This document shows, in pieces, positions 33,721 through 42,800 of a stretch of 64,000 bases of DNA (position 1 is its first letter; the number at the start of each line of letters is the position of its first letter). Both the position numbers and the translations under genes were made by a program. The stretch is from Planctomyces sp. SH-PL62. GTDB lineage: Bacteria; Planctomycetota; Planctomycetia; Isosphaerales; Isosphaeraceae. The DNA lies in contig NZ_CP011273.1 in assembly GCF_001610895.1 (NCBI RefSeq), forward strand, positions 4,154,001 to 4,218,000, written 5' to 3'. The notes below the pieces were generated by a model. It searched no databases and was not told where the DNA came from. It saw only the letters and a list, made by a program, of their open reading frames with translations.

Positions 33721-35871
33721 TCAGGGCGCCTGGGGAGGGCCTTCCGGCACGGTCCGGGGGAGCAGGACGCGAAACAGGCTCCCCTTTCCGGGCCCGGAGT
33801 CGACCTCGATCCGGCCGCCGTGGCCGACGACGATGCCGTGGCTGATGGCCAGCCCCAGGCCGGTCCCCTCGCCCACGGGCTTGGTGGTGAAGAACGGGTC
33901 GAACAGGCGGCCCAGGTCCTCCTGCGCGATCCCCTCGCCGTTGTCGCGGACGGCGATCTCGACCCAGTCCTCCTGGACCCGGGCCGAGATCTCGATCCGG
34001 CCCCCATCGCCGCGGCCCGCCGCCTCGACGGCCTGGAGGGCGTTGATCATGAGGTTGAGCAGGACCTGGGAGATGTCCGAGGGGACGCAGTCGACGCAAT
34101 CGACGCCCTCGTTGGAGACCGTGACGGCGATGCGGTCGCGCTTGAGGCGCCCCCGGGTCATTTCCAGGGCGCTGTCGATGAGTTCCTCGACCGAGGCCCG
34201 CTCCCACTTCGGACGCGAGGTCCGCGCCAGCCCGCGCATCTTCTGGACGATGTTGGCCACGCGGCGGACGCCGTCGAGGGTGCGGTCGATCATCGGCTCC
34301 AGGTTCTGGCGGATGTAGGGCCAGTCAATCTCCTCGGAGATCGCCGCCAGCCTGGCCGACGCCTCGGGGCGGAGGTCGGCCAGCGCGGCGACGACTTCCT
34401 CGGCCCCGATCAGCATCTCCATCATCCCCTTCACGTCGCGCTGGAGGACGGCGAGGTTGTTGGCCACGTAGGAAAGCGGATTGTTGATCTCGTGCGCGAC
34501 CCCCGCGCTCAGCAGGCCGATCGAGGCGAGCTTGTCGGTGTGCGCCAGCATGGCGCGCATCCGCTGGCGCTCGGTCTGGTCTCGGATCGAGGCGACGTAT
34601 TCGATCCGGCCGTCGGCCTCCACCGAGCCGAACGAGATCTCGATCGGGAACACGGTCCCGTCGCGGCGGCGGCCGGACGCTTCCACCGTCTTGTTGACGA
34701 TCGAGGCGGCGTCGAACCCCCCCCCGCCGGCCGACTCCTCGCCGCGGCCGAGCGCCGGGATGAGGAGGTCCAGGGGTTGGCCCAGCACGGCGCGCGACTC
34801 GTAGCCGAAGACGGTCTCGGCGGACGGGTTGAACAGGAGGATCCGGCCCCCGCCGTCGGTGGCGACGATCGCGTCCAGGCTCCCTTCGGTCAGGCGTCGA
34901 TACCGCTCCTCGGACTGGGACAGCTCGCGATTCTTCGCCTCCAGGGCCTGGGCCGACTTCATCTGGACCTCGACGAAACGCCGCCGCGTGCGGTCCAGGG
35001 CGATCCGGTCGGTGATGTCGCGGATCACCGCCAGGACGGCCACCTGCTCGTCGAACCGGATCGTCGACGACGTGATCTCGACCGGGATCGACCGTCCCGA
35101 CTTGGTCCGGTAGACCCCCTCGCAGGTGAGCTGGCCGTCCTCGAGCACGCGGGCGAGCCGGTCCCGGAAGCCGCGCGCGAAGTCGGCGTCGTCGATCCGG
35201 GCGACGTCCATCGTCGCCAGTTCGTCGAGGCTGTACCCCAGGAGCCGCGAGGCCGCCGGGTTGGCGTCCATGATCCTGCCGGCCGGGTCGTGGACGAAGA
35301 CGGCGTCGTGGATCCCGTCGAAGATCGCCCGGACCCGGCGTTCGGTCTCGACGAGCGCCTCCTCGGCCTGGATCCGCAGGCCGATCTCGGTGATGAAGGC
35401 GAAGAAGCCGATGACGCGGCCGTCGTCGTCCCGCGTCAGGTCGATGAGCAGCTCGACGGGGACCTGGCGGCCGTCCTTGTGGCGATACCGCTTGACGACG
35501 CGCGCCTGGCGGCCCTGCGCCAGGATCTCCTCGTGCGACCGCGCCGTCGCCTCGCGGAACGCCGGGTCGGTGAGGTCCATGATCGGCATCCCGATCAGCT
35601 CCTCCCGCGAGTAGCCGACCAGCTCGCAGAAGGCGTCATTGGAGTAGTTGATCCGGCGCTCGAGGTCGAGCGTCGCGAAGGGCTGGGGGCCGGCGTCGAG
35701 CATCCGGTGGTGGAGCCGCAGCAGCGTCTCGTCCGTCGCGGCGCAGCCCGATCCGGCCGACGTTCCGCCGTCGCGGCCGGGCTCGGAGTCGCGATTTTGC
35801 GCATCGAAGCTCGACGCCACTGGGGAGCCCCGCGAGAATTGTTGCGAAGAGGTCGGCCGGACATCTTCCAC
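33721..35871 (-). CDS. cytoplasmic histidine kinase with three PAS domains
   Basis: This 716-residue kinase has three PAS domains (about 55-165, 180-300 and 325-445), each with the R--DG / PVE-type beta strands (for example YRHKDGRQVPVELLIDL). A HisKA domain has the phosphoacceptor H460 in GVAHEINNPLSY, and a HATPase domain shows NLMINALQAV, DNGEGIAQED and GTGLGLAIS. No membrane segment is visible, so it senses an internal cue such as redox state, a ligand or energy status. It is the first gene of the signalling run; the 205-bp gap upstream separates it from a divergent ferredoxin gene. Confidence 0.9.
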   Translation of the reverse strand: MEDVRPTSSQQFSRGSPVASSFDAQNRDSEPGRDGGTSAGSGCAATDETLLRLHHRMLDAGPQPFATLDLERRINYSNDAFCELVGYSREELIGMPIMDLTDPAFREATARSHEEILAQGRQARVVKRYRHKDGRQVPVELLIDLTRDDDGRVIGFFAFITEIGLRIQAEEALVETERRVRAIFDGIHDAVFVHDPAGRIMDANPAASRLLGYSLDELATMDVARIDDADFARGFRDRLARVLEDGQLTCEGVYRTKSGRSIPVEITSSTIRFDEQVAVLAVIRDITDRIALDRTRRRFVEVQMKSAQALEAKNRELSQSEERYRRLTEGSLDAIVATDGGGRILLFNPSAETVFGYESRAVLGQPLDLLIPALGRGEESAGGGGFDAASIVNKTVEASGRRRDGTVFPIEISFGSVEADGRIEYVASIRDQTERQRMRAMLAHTDKLASIGLLSAGVAHEINNPLSYVANNLAVLQRDVKGMMEMLIGAEEVVAALADLRPEASARLAAISEEIDWPYIRQNLEPMIDRTLDGVRRVANIVQKMRGLARTSRPKWERASVEELIDSALEMTRGRLKRDRIAVTVSNEGVDCVDCVPSDISQVLLNLMINALQAVEAAGRGDGGRIEISARVQEDWVEIAVRDNGEGIAQEDLGRLFDPFFTTKPVGEGTGLGLAISHGIVVGHGGRIEVDSGPGKGSLFRVLLPRTVPEGPPQAP

Positions 35872-36076
35872 CGGCTCGATAGGAACAGTATATCGAAACG
35901 CGGGTGAGTCTGCGATCGAACGCCGGCCGCGCCCGACGATTCGGCCGATCCGGCCCCGGAGGAATGACAGGTTCGGGGCGATCTGCTATGATGTCGTCGT
36001 GAGGCCGGTCCTCAGGGCCGCGCCGGCCTCGCCCCCTCCCCGATCGCCGCGTCGCGGCGAGATCCATGAGCGAGCC

Positions 36077-36442
36077 ATGCCCGTATTCACGCATCACGTG
36101 TTCATCTGCGGGAACGTCCGCGAGCCCGGCCACAAGCGGGGATGCTGCGATCCCGAGGGCCATCAGGCTCTCAAACACGCCTTCAAGGTCGAGCTGAAGA
36201 ACGCCGGCCTCGGCCCGCTCGCCCGGGCCAACCACGCGGGCTGCCTCGACCAGTGCGAGCACGGGCCGGTCGTGGTCATTTATCCGCTCGGGGTCTGGTA
36301 CGGAAACGTCACGATCGCGGACGTGCCCCGGATCGTCTCGCGCACCATCCTCGGCGGGGAGATCCTGGCCGACCTCCAGATTCCCGATGATTGCTTGAAC
36401 AATCCCAGGTGTCCACATCGGGCGGGACCGTCCAAGGGGTGA
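36077..36442 (+). CDS. thioredoxin-like 2Fe-2S ferredoxin
   Basis: This 121-residue protein of the thioredoxin-fold 2Fe-2S ferredoxin family shows the N-terminal cysteine in HHVFICGN. GCCDPEG follows, and then the Cx3C pair in GCLDQCEHGPVVVIYP. These residues hold one 2Fe-2S cluster. It is cytoplasmic and transfers electrons to an unknown partner. The ATG at 36077 gives the standard short N-terminus. panC begins only 4 bp after its stop, so it leads a ferredoxin-panC-panD-lgt run. Confidence 0.85.
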   Translation: MPVFTHHVFICGNVREPGHKRGCCDPEGHQALKHAFKVELKNAGLGPLARANHAGCLDQCEHGPVVVIYPLGVWYGNVTIADVPRIVSRTILGGEILADLQIPDDCLNNPRCPHRAGPSKG

Positions 36443-36446
36443 TTCG

Positions 36447-37304
36447 ATGCAGGTCGCGACCACCATCCCGTCCGCCCGTCAGGCCGTGGAACAGGCCCGC
36501 GCCGAGGGCCGGCGGATCGGCCTCGTGCCGACCATGGGCGCGCTCCATCGGGGCCACGTCGCGCTGATGGAGGAATGCCGCCGCCTGGCCGATTTCACGG
36601 CCGTCTCCATCTTCGTGAATCCCGCCCAGTTCGGCCCCGGCGAGGATTACGACCGCTATCCCCGGATGCTGGAGGACGACCTCCGGGCCTGCGAGGCCGC
36701 CGGCGTCGATCTCGTCTTCAAGCCGACGGTCGCCGAGATGTATCCCCGAGGCGTGGAGGCCGCCACGTTCGTGGAGGTCCCCGGGCTCTCCCACGTCTTC
36801 GAAGGCGAGATCCGGCCCACCCACTTCCGTGGCGTCGCCACGGTCGTGCTGGCCCTCTTCGAAATCATCCGACCCGACGTCGCCATCTTCGGCCAGAAGG
36901 ATTATCAGCAGCAGGCCCTGCTCCGCCGGATGGCGGCGGACCTCCACCTCCCGGTCGAAGTGGTCACCCACCCCACGGTGCGCGAGGCCGACAACCTGGC
37001 GATCAGCAGCCGCAACATCTACCTCGATCCGGCGCAGCGACGCGGCTCGCTCGCGCTTTCGCAGGCGCTCGAGGCGGCCTGCGAGGCGGTCGCCCGGGGC
37101 GAGGCCGACGCCAACCGGGTTCGACAGATCCTTCGATCGCGGATAGAATCCGAGCAGGCGGCGATCCTCGATTACGCCGAAGTGGTCGACGCCGAGACCC
37201 TTGAAACGCTCGACCGAATCGAACCGGGACGGCCCGCCGTCGCCCTCCTGGCGGCCCGGTTCGGCCAGACCCGCCTCATCGACAACGCCCGGCTGACGGA
37301 GTGA
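36447..37304 (+). CDS. panC: pantothenate synthetase
   Basis: This 285-residue PanC joins pantoate and beta-alanine with ATP to make pantothenate, the precursor of coenzyme A. Family motifs include PTMGALHRGH (HxGH nucleotide-binding signature), FVNPAQFGPGEDYDRYPR, GEIRPTHFRGVATVV, FGQKDYQQ and the late AISSRNIYL. Length matches the usual 280-290. It lies directly before panD, which supplies beta-alanine, so the two steps are encoded together. Confidence 0.95.
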   Translation: MQVATTIPSARQAVEQARAEGRRIGLVPTMGALHRGHVALMEECRRLADFTAVSIFVNPAQFGPGEDYDRYPRMLEDDLRACEAAGVDLVFKPTVAEMYPRGVEAATFVEVPGLSHVFEGEIRPTHFRGVATVVLALFEIIRPDVAIFGQKDYQQQALLRRMAADLHLPVEVVTHPTVREADNLAISSRNIYLDPAQRRGSLALSQALEAACEAVARGEADANRVRQILRSRIESEQAAILDYAEVVDAETLETLDRIEPGRPAVALLAARFGQTRLIDNARLTE

Positions 37305-37315
37305 GACGACCACGC

Positions 37316-37741
37316 ATGCAGCTCAAGGTGCTGAGGAGCAAGCTCCACCTCGCGACGGTCACCCGGAGCGACCTGTACTACCACGGCAGCCTCACGATCG
37401 ACCCCGATCTGATGGACGCCGTGGGCCTGCTGCCGTATGAGGCGATCCTCGTCAGCAACGTGGCCACCGGCGCCAGGGCCGAGACCTACGTCCTGCCCGG
37501 CGCCCGCGGCTCCGGGGTCATCGAGCTCAACGGCGCGATGGCTCGAATCGGCGCCGTGGGGGATCGGGTGATCGTCATGGCGTTCGCCCACCTCGACGCC
37601 GCCGAGGTCGGGGCCCACCAGCCGAGGGTCGTGGCGCTCGACTCCAAGAACCGGATCGTCGAGCGGATCGATTATCCGCCCCTGGGGGAAGCCTGCGCCT
37701 CGCCCCTGGGCGGCCCGGACCACTGGGCCGACACGATCTGA
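37316..37741 (+). CDS. panD: aspartate 1-decarboxylase
   Basis: This 141-residue pro-enzyme makes beta-alanine from aspartate. It has the family N-terminus MQLKVLRSKLHLATVT and the self-cleavage site at G24-S25 (YYHGSLTID), where Ser becomes the pyruvoyl cofactor. NGAMARIGAVGDRVIVMAFA is also typical. The frame is open from a GTG at 37301 that overlaps the panC stop, but the ATG at 37316 gives the canonical N-terminus and is preferred. It follows panC and precedes lgt. Confidence 0.94.
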   Translation: MQLKVLRSKLHLATVTRSDLYYHGSLTIDPDLMDAVGLLPYEAILVSNVATGARAETYVLPGARGSGVIELNGAMARIGAVGDRVIVMAFAHLDAAEVGAHQPRVVALDSKNRIVERIDYPPLGEACASPLGGPDHWADTI

Positions 37742-37786
37742 CCGACCGACCCGAGCCCATTCCGGCGCAGGAGGACGCGAGAGGCC

Positions 37787-38650
37787 ATGCGACAGGTCCT
37801 GTTCACGATCCCGATCTTCGGCGGCGTCAAGGTCTTCGGCTACGGCGCGATGCTCGTGCTGGCCTTCGCCTCCTCGACCTGGCTGGCCGTTCGTCGCGCG
37901 CGTCGCGAGAAGCTCGACGCCGATCTGGTCATGGACATGGCCTTCTGGCTGTTCGCCGGCGGCCTCATCGGGGCCCGCCTGTTCTACTGCATCCAGTACT
38001 GGGGCCGCGGGATCGACGGCGTCCTGGACGTCTTCCAGTTCTGGAAGGGGGGGATCGTCTATTACGGCGGCATCTTCGGCGGGGTCGCGGCGTTCTTCCT
38101 GTATCGCTGGATCAACCGGTTCCCGGTGCGTCCCTACATCGACCTCCTCGCGCCGTCGATCGCGGTGGGGACGTTGTTCGGCCGCCTGGGCTGCTTCCTC
38201 AACGGCTGCTGCTTCGGCGACGTCTGCCGCTCCCCGTTCGGCGTCCAGTTCCCCCAGGGCTCGCCCCCGTGGGAGACGGAGGTTCGGCTCGGGCTGATCC
38301 CCGCCGACGCCCTCCATTCGCTCTCGCTCCATCCCACCCAGATCTATTCCGCCCTGGACGCCCTCGTCCTGCTCATCCTCTTGAGCGCATACTACCCGCT
38401 GCGCCGCCGCGACGGCGAGGTGATGGGGATCCTCATGATCACCTACCCGATCACCCGGACGCTGATCGAGTACCTTCGCAACGACGAGGGGATCTTCTTC
38501 CTGGGCCTGACGATCTCGCAGACGATCAGCCTGGGCCTGCTGCTGGGGGCGGCCGCGTACTGGTTCTGGCTTTCGCGGACACCGAAGGGTCGCTACTCCG
38601 ACACGATCCCGACGGTCGTGGAAGCCCCTGCGTTGACCGCCGCGACATGA
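37787..38650 (+). CDS. lgt: prolipoprotein diacylglyceryl transferase
   Basis: This 287-residue integral membrane protein has about seven hydrophobic segments. Lgt features are GGLIGARLFYCIQY, the Lgt box region GRLGCFLNGCCFGDV (a Cys-rich variant of the classic signature), SLHPTQIYSA, and the late RTLIEYLRNDEG. It transfers diacylglycerol from phosphatidylglycerol to the lipobox cysteine of prelipoproteins, which are abundant in this window. It starts 45 bp after panD and converges with the kinase gene, 7 bp from its stop. Confidence 0.9.
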   Translation: MRQVLFTIPIFGGVKVFGYGAMLVLAFASSTWLAVRRARREKLDADLVMDMAFWLFAGGLIGARLFYCIQYWGRGIDGVLDVFQFWKGGIVYYGGIFGGVAAFFLYRWINRFPVRPYIDLLAPSIAVGTLFGRLGCFLNGCCFGDVCRSPFGVQFPQGSPPWETEVRLGLIPADALHSLSLHPTQIYSALDALVLLILLSAYYPLRRRDGEVMGILMITYPITRTLIEYLRNDEGIFFLGLTISQTISLGLLLGAAAYWFWLSRTPKGRYSDTIPTVVEAPALTAAT

Positions 38651-38657
38651 GCCCCGC

Positions 38658-40289
38658 CTACGGCTCGGTCGGCATGAGCACGACCGCGCGGAGGTCGAAG
38701 AGGGCCCCGCGCAGGGGCTCCTCGGGGCCCACTTCGAGGGTATGGATACCGGGGGCGAGCCGCAACTCGCCGACCGCGAACATCTGGTAGTCCGACCAGC
38801 CGTCCGTGCCCAGGGCCTCACCCCGGAATCGGCGGCCGTCGACGCGGACCTCGAAGCGGTTCCCCGCCTCGCCGTTCCGGTTGGCGTAGTCGAGGAGCAG
38901 TCGGTATTCGGCCCCCTCCCGGACGTGGAACGTCCAGGACGCCCGGTCTTCCCGACCGTGCCAGAAGCCCAGGTTGCCGAAGGAATTTTCGAACTTCAGC
39001 GAGCCCCCCGCGACCGACGCCGCCGCCGCCCCCAGGCGGAGCGAGCCGTCCTCCTGGACGTCCGGGGCGAGCACCGCGGCGGCGGGCCTCGTCGGGGACC
39101 GGACGGCGGCGGGCCTCGTCGTGAACCAGACGGCCAACGCGAGGGCGGCCGCACCCAGCCAGGCGACCGGCCGTCGCGCGACCAGCCGCCACGCCCGCTC
39201 GAGGATCCCCGCCGGACGCGCCCGGATCGGCTCTCCGCGCAGGAAGCGTTCCAGGTCGCCGGCCAGGGCGGCGGCGTCGAGGAAGCGTTCCGAGGGGGCC
39301 TTCCGCAGGCACTTCAGGACGATCGATTCCAGGTCGCGCGGGATCGCCGGCCGGATGGTCCTCGGCGGCGTCGGGGACTCCTCGCGGACCATACGCGCCG
39401 TCTCGACGGCCGAGTCCGCATGGTGGGGGACCCTGCCGGCGAGCATCTCATAGAGGATCACGCCCAGGCTGTAGACGTCGGTCGCCGGGCCGACCGGGCC
39501 TTCGCCCCCGGCCTGCTCCGGGGCCATGTATCGAGGAGTCCCTCGGCAGCCCCCCTCGGCCCCCCAAAAGCCGTCGGTCTCGATCCACTTGGCCATCCCG
39601 AAGTCGGCGACTTTGGGCGCTCCGTCGCGTGCGATGAGGATGTTGCCCGGCTTGAGGTCGCAATGGACGACGCCCTGCCGGTGGGCGTGATGGACGGCCT
39701 CGGCCACGACGCGGATCGTCTCGGCCGCATGGCGGGGGTCGTGGCCCTCGGCGCGGAGGCTCGCTCCGAGAGGTCCCCCCTCGATGAACTCCAGGGCCAG
39801 GAACGGACGGCCGCGGTGACGGCCGATGTCGTAGATCTGCACGATGTTGGGATGCTGGAGGAGCGCGACCGCCCTCGCCTCCATCTCCAGCAGGCGGGCG
39901 ACCACGTCCGGTCGTTGGGCGATCATCTTCAAGGCGACGACGCGGCCCAGCCGGAGATGGCGTGCCTTGTAGACGACCCCGGTCCCGCCGACGCCGAGGG
40001 GATCGCCCTCGATCTCGTAATCGGGCAGTTCGGGGAGCTCCGTCCCGGCGGCGTCGCTCGGCTCGATCGCCGGCCGGCACGCCGCGGGCCCCTCGCATAC
40101 GGACCGGAGAAGCTCGTCGACGATCGGGTCGGTGTGGGCGTCGAGCGCCCGCGCCCGCGACTCGCACGCGACGCACGACTCCTGGTGGCGACCCACGGCG
40201 AGGATGTCGGCGTCGTCGAGGTCTCCGAGCAGGAAGGCGCGGAGGACCTCGTCGTCGGGGCACGCATCGGAATAATCTTGCGGGTCCAC
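38658..40289 (-). CDS. transmembrane Ser/Thr protein kinase with N-terminal zinc anti-sigma-like motif and C-terminal jelly-roll-like domain
   Basis: This 543-residue protein contains an HxxxCxxC motif at H35, C39 and C42, as in zinc-binding anti-sigma domains. A Hanks-type kinase domain (about 90-350) follows with LGVGGTGVVYKA, K121, the catalytic-loop HCDLKPGN with D211, and DFG at 229-231. A membrane segment lies at about 375-390, and an external beta-rich domain (about 415-540) has FENSFGNLGFWHGREDRASW. That last domain is repeated in the nearby 1843-residue protein. The catalytic loop has Cys in place of the usual Arg. It is divergent from an ECF sigma factor 141 bp away and probably controls it. 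Confidence 0.88.
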   Translation of the reverse strand: MDPQDYSDACPDDEVLRAFLLGDLDDADILAVGRHQESCVACESRARALDAHTDPIVDELLRSVCEGPAACRPAIEPSDAAGTELPELPDYEIEGDPLGVGGTGVVYKARHLRLGRVVALKMIAQRPDVVARLLEMEARAVALLQHPNIVQIYDIGRHRGRPFLALEFIEGGPLGASLRAEGHDPRHAAETIRVVAEAVHHAHRQGVVHCDLKPGNILIARDGAPKVADFGMAKWIETDGFWGAEGGCRGTPRYMAPEQAGGEGPVGPATDVYSLGVILYEMLAGRVPHHADSAVETARMVREESPTPPRTIRPAIPRDLESIVLKCLRKAPSERFLDAAALAGDLERFLRGEPIRARPAGILERAWRLVARRPVAWLGAAALALAVWFTTRPAAVRSPTRPAAAVLAPDVQEDGSLRLGAAAASVAGGSLKFENSFGNLGFWHGREDRASWTFHVREGAEYRLLLDYANRNGEAGNRFEVRVDGRRFRGEALGTDGWSDYQMFAVGELRLAPGIHTLEVGPEEPLRGALFDLRAVVLMPTEP

Positions 40290-40430
40290 CGTGGTCTCCT
40301 CTACGATGGCGAGGCCGGTCGGCCGCCGTATCGTAACGCGACGAACTCATCACGGAAAAGCGTCTTTGCCCCATCCGCATCGGCTTTGCGGAAAAGGCGG
40401 ACGCGCCTGCCACGCCGAGGACGTCTCTTG

Positions 40431-41093
40431 ATGGAACGACCCGCCACCGGTCGCGTCGCGGCGCACCTGTCGGCCGTGCAGGCGGACGCCACGTCCCTCA
40501 CGCTCCTGGAACGGGTGAAGACGCGCGACGGGGACGCCTGGAGCCGCCTTTACGCCCTCTATACGCCGCTGCTCCGCCACTGGTGCCGACGCTGGGGGAT
40601 CCGCCCGGAGGACGTCGACGACGTCACACAGGAGGTCTTCCAGGCCGTCGCGTCGAGCCTCGACTCGTTCCGGCGCGATCGCGAGGGGGCCTCGTTTCGG
40701 GGCTGGCTGCACGGTGTCGCCCGCTATAAGGTCCTCACGCTCCGGCGGCGCGAGGTCTCGCGAGGCGTCGGCGGCGCCGACTTCCACGACCGCACCCTCC
40801 TCCTGCCCGCGCCCGTGAGCGACCCGCCCGACGAAGAGGAGCGAGGCCTGGTCGGCGCCCTCTACCGCGAGGCCCTGGAGGGCGTGCGCGGCGAGTTCGA
40901 GGAACGGACCTGGCTCGCCTTCTGGCGGGCCACGGTCGACGGCCACCCACCGGCCCTGATCGCCGACGAGATGGGCGTTTCCCCGGCCGCCGTCCGCCAG
41001 GCCAAGTCGCGAGTCCTCCGGCGCCTCAAGGACGTCCTGGGCGAGCCTCCCCGACCGTCCGACTCCGCGAAAGATCGACGCCCGGCCGGCTGA
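40431..41093 (+). CDS. ECF-type RNA polymerase sigma factor
   Basis: This 220-residue sigma factor has region 2 ([20 protein letters not shown], then [20 protein letters not shown] and the -10 reading segment [20 protein letters not shown]). Region 4 has the [28 protein letters not shown]. There is no region 3, as in ECF factors. It matches the planctomycete pattern of ECF factors next to Ser/Thr kinases. The ATG at 40431 has GAGGA upstream. It is probably released or activated through the divergent kinase; targets may include the DUF1559 operon starting 172 bp downstream, which is inference. Confidence 0.88.
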   Translation: MERPATGRVAAHLSAVQADATSLTLLERVKTRDGDAWSRLYALYTPLLRHWCRRWGIRPEDVDDVTQEVFQAVASSLDSFRRDREGASFRGWLHGVARYKVLTLRRREVSRGVGGADFHDRTLLLPAPVSDPPDEEERGLVGALYREALEGVRGEFEERTWLAFWRATVDGHPPALIADEMGVSPAAVRQAKSRVLRRLKDVLGEPPRPSDSAKDRRPAG

Positions 41094-41265
41094 ATCGCGG
41101 CCCGCCCCGAAAACACCTGTCACACCCTGCGCGAAGTATCCCCGGGGGCGGTCCTCGGCGGGTCTCCTCACCTACCCGCCCCGCGGCCGGGCCGTTCGCC
41201 TCTCCACAGACCGCCGTCGCCCCCATGCCGTCTCATTCGTCGATCCTGGAAGCAGAGGAGAGCTC

Positions 41266-42279
41266 ATGTCGCAACGTCGTTCCGGGTTTACGCTGATCGA
41301 GCTGCTGGTGGTGATCGCGATCATCGCGGTCCTGATCGCCCTGCTGCTGCCCGCGGTCCAGTCGGCGCGGGAGGCGGCCCGCCGCTCCCAGTGCACGAAC
41401 AACCTCAAGCAGATCGCCCTGTCGCTGCACAACTACCAATCCGCCCTCAACACCCTGTCGCCCGGCAAGAAGGGGGACGCCTGGGGGAGCTGGATGGTGT
41501 GCCTGCTGCCGTACATGGAACAGGTCAGCTCGTTCAACGCCTGGAACTACCAGGGAAACAACTCGGGCCTGCCCGGCTACGTCGATTTCGACCTGCGTTA
41601 CAACGGGGCCTGCAACATCACGGTGACCTCCGCGCGGATCTCGGCCTTCATGTGCCCCAGCGACGGGTCCAACGGCTCGCTGAGCGGGATCGGCATCACG
41701 CTCAACGGCGTCACGAGGCTGGTGACCTCGCACAACTACGTGGTCAACTTCGGCAACACCATGATGCAGCAGCGGACGCTCGACGGCGTGCCGTTCCGGG
41801 GGGCCCCGTTCACCTGCATCGGCTCGCCGTTCGTCGACATCGACGGCTACCGCGAGCGCGAGCAGTCCGGCGTCCCCAACACCTGCTACAGCTTCGCCGC
41901 GATCACCGACGGGCTGAGCAATACGATGATGCTTTCGGAGCTGCTCGTGGGCCAGACGCAGGGGGGCCAGCTCGACCTCCGCGGCTTCTCCTGGTGCGGG
42001 CCGCTGGGGACGTACACCGCGTGGACCGGCCCGAACAGCCGCACGCCCGACGTGATCTGGCCGGGGCTGTGCAACTCGCCCAGGGGGGGCGTCAACCCGC
42101 CCTGCACGACGGCCGACGTCACCTGGTACACGGCGGCCCGGAGCCGGCATTCCGGCGGCGTGAACGTCGCCATGTGCGACGGCAGCGTCAAGTTCGTGAA
42201 GGACTCGATCAGCCTGCCCACGTGGTCGGCGATCAGCAGCACGCAAGGCGGAGAGATCGTCAGCGCCGACGCCCTCTGA
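41266..42279 (+). CDS. DUF1559 protein with type IV prepilin-like N-terminus
   Basis: This 337-residue protein begins with a prepilin cleavage/methylation signature, [15 protein letters not shown], and a hydrophobic helix. The DUF1559 body follows, with [25 protein letters not shown] at its start and the C-terminal [20 protein letters not shown]1559 proteins occur in dozens to hundreds of copies in planctomycetes and are thought to form surface pseudopilins or filaments. The ATG at 41266 has AGAGGAG just upstream. A small lipoprotein gene follows, as is usual for this family. Confidence 0.92.
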   Translation: MSQRRSGFTLIELLVVIAIIAVLIALLLPAVQSAREAARRSQCTNNLKQIALSLHNYQSALNTLSPGKKGDAWGSWMVCLLPYMEQVSSFNAWNYQGNNSGLPGYVDFDLRYNGACNITVTSARISAFMCPSDGSNGSLSGIGITLNGVTRLVTSHNYVVNFGNTMMQQRTLDGVPFRGAPFTCIGSPFVDIDGYREREQSGVPNTCYSFAAITDGLSNTMMLSELLVGQTQGGQLDLRGFSWCGPLGTYTAWTGPNSRTPDVIWPGLCNSPRGGVNPPCTTADVTWYTAARSRHSGGVNVAMCDGSVKFVKDSISLPTWSAISSTQGGEIVSADAL

Positions 42280-42344
42280 ATCTGAACCGGCCCACCCCCA
42301 TGACGAGCCGGCCGTCGCCGCGGCGGCCGGCCTTCCGGAGCCCC

Positions 42345-42800
42345 ATGCGCATGACGACCTTCCGAATCCGCGCGGGCGCGCTCGCCGCGTCCCTGCTCCT
42401 GGCCACCTCGGGCTGCGACTCGACGGGCGACGACCTGCCCCGCGAGCCCGTATCGGGTAAAGTGACGATCGAGGGCGAGCCGCTCGCCAAGGGGTCGATC
42501 CTGTTCCGCCCCTCGGGCGGCGAGGCCGAGGCCGGCGGGAGCGTCGAGGGAGGCGCCTTCGAGATCCCCAGGGCCGACGGCCCGACGCCCGGCAAGTATC
42601 AGGTGACGGTCACCGAAGCCGTGGACCGCCCCGAGGAAGACAAGCTGAACAACTTCTCGCTCCAGCCCAAGACGAAGCCCTCGAAGTCGGTCGTCGGCGG
42701 GCCCCTCGAAGCCGAGGTCAAGGCGGGGGCGCCCAACACCTACACGTTGGACTTCCCGAGGGTCGACGTCCCGAAGGGATTGAAAGGTAAGGCTCGATGA
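42345..42800 (+). CDS. lipoprotein with carboxypeptidase-regulatory-like domain
   Basis: This 151-residue lipoprotein has the signal RAGALAASLLLATSGC (lipobox TSGC). One small beta-sandwich domain follows: PVSGKVTIEGEPLAKGSILFRPSGG then GKYQVTVTEAV. This is the pattern of the carboxypeptidase-regulatory-like lipoproteins that accompany DUF1559 genes in planctomycetes. The ATG at 42345 has CGGAG upstream; an earlier in-frame ATG at 42300 would add an Arg/Pro-rich extension. Its stop overlaps the ATG of the next gene by 4 nt. Confidence 0.82.
   Translation: MRMTTFRIRAGALAASLLLATSGCDSTGDDLPREPVSGKVTIEGEPLAKGSILFRPSGGEAEAGGSVEGGAFEIPRADGPTPGKYQVTVTEAVDRPEEDKLNNFSLQPKTKPSKSVVGGPLEAEVKAGAPNTYTLDFPRVDVPKGLKGKAR

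Noticed and set aside
33037-35907. A 956-codon plus-strand open frame
   Set aside because: It lies opposite the PAS kinase and receiver genes; no motif is present and it is an artefact of GC-rich third positions.
38742-40430. N-terminal extension of the ECF sigma factor opposite the kinase
   Set aside because: The frame is open but reads as shadow of the kinase; the sigma domains begin only after ATG 40431.
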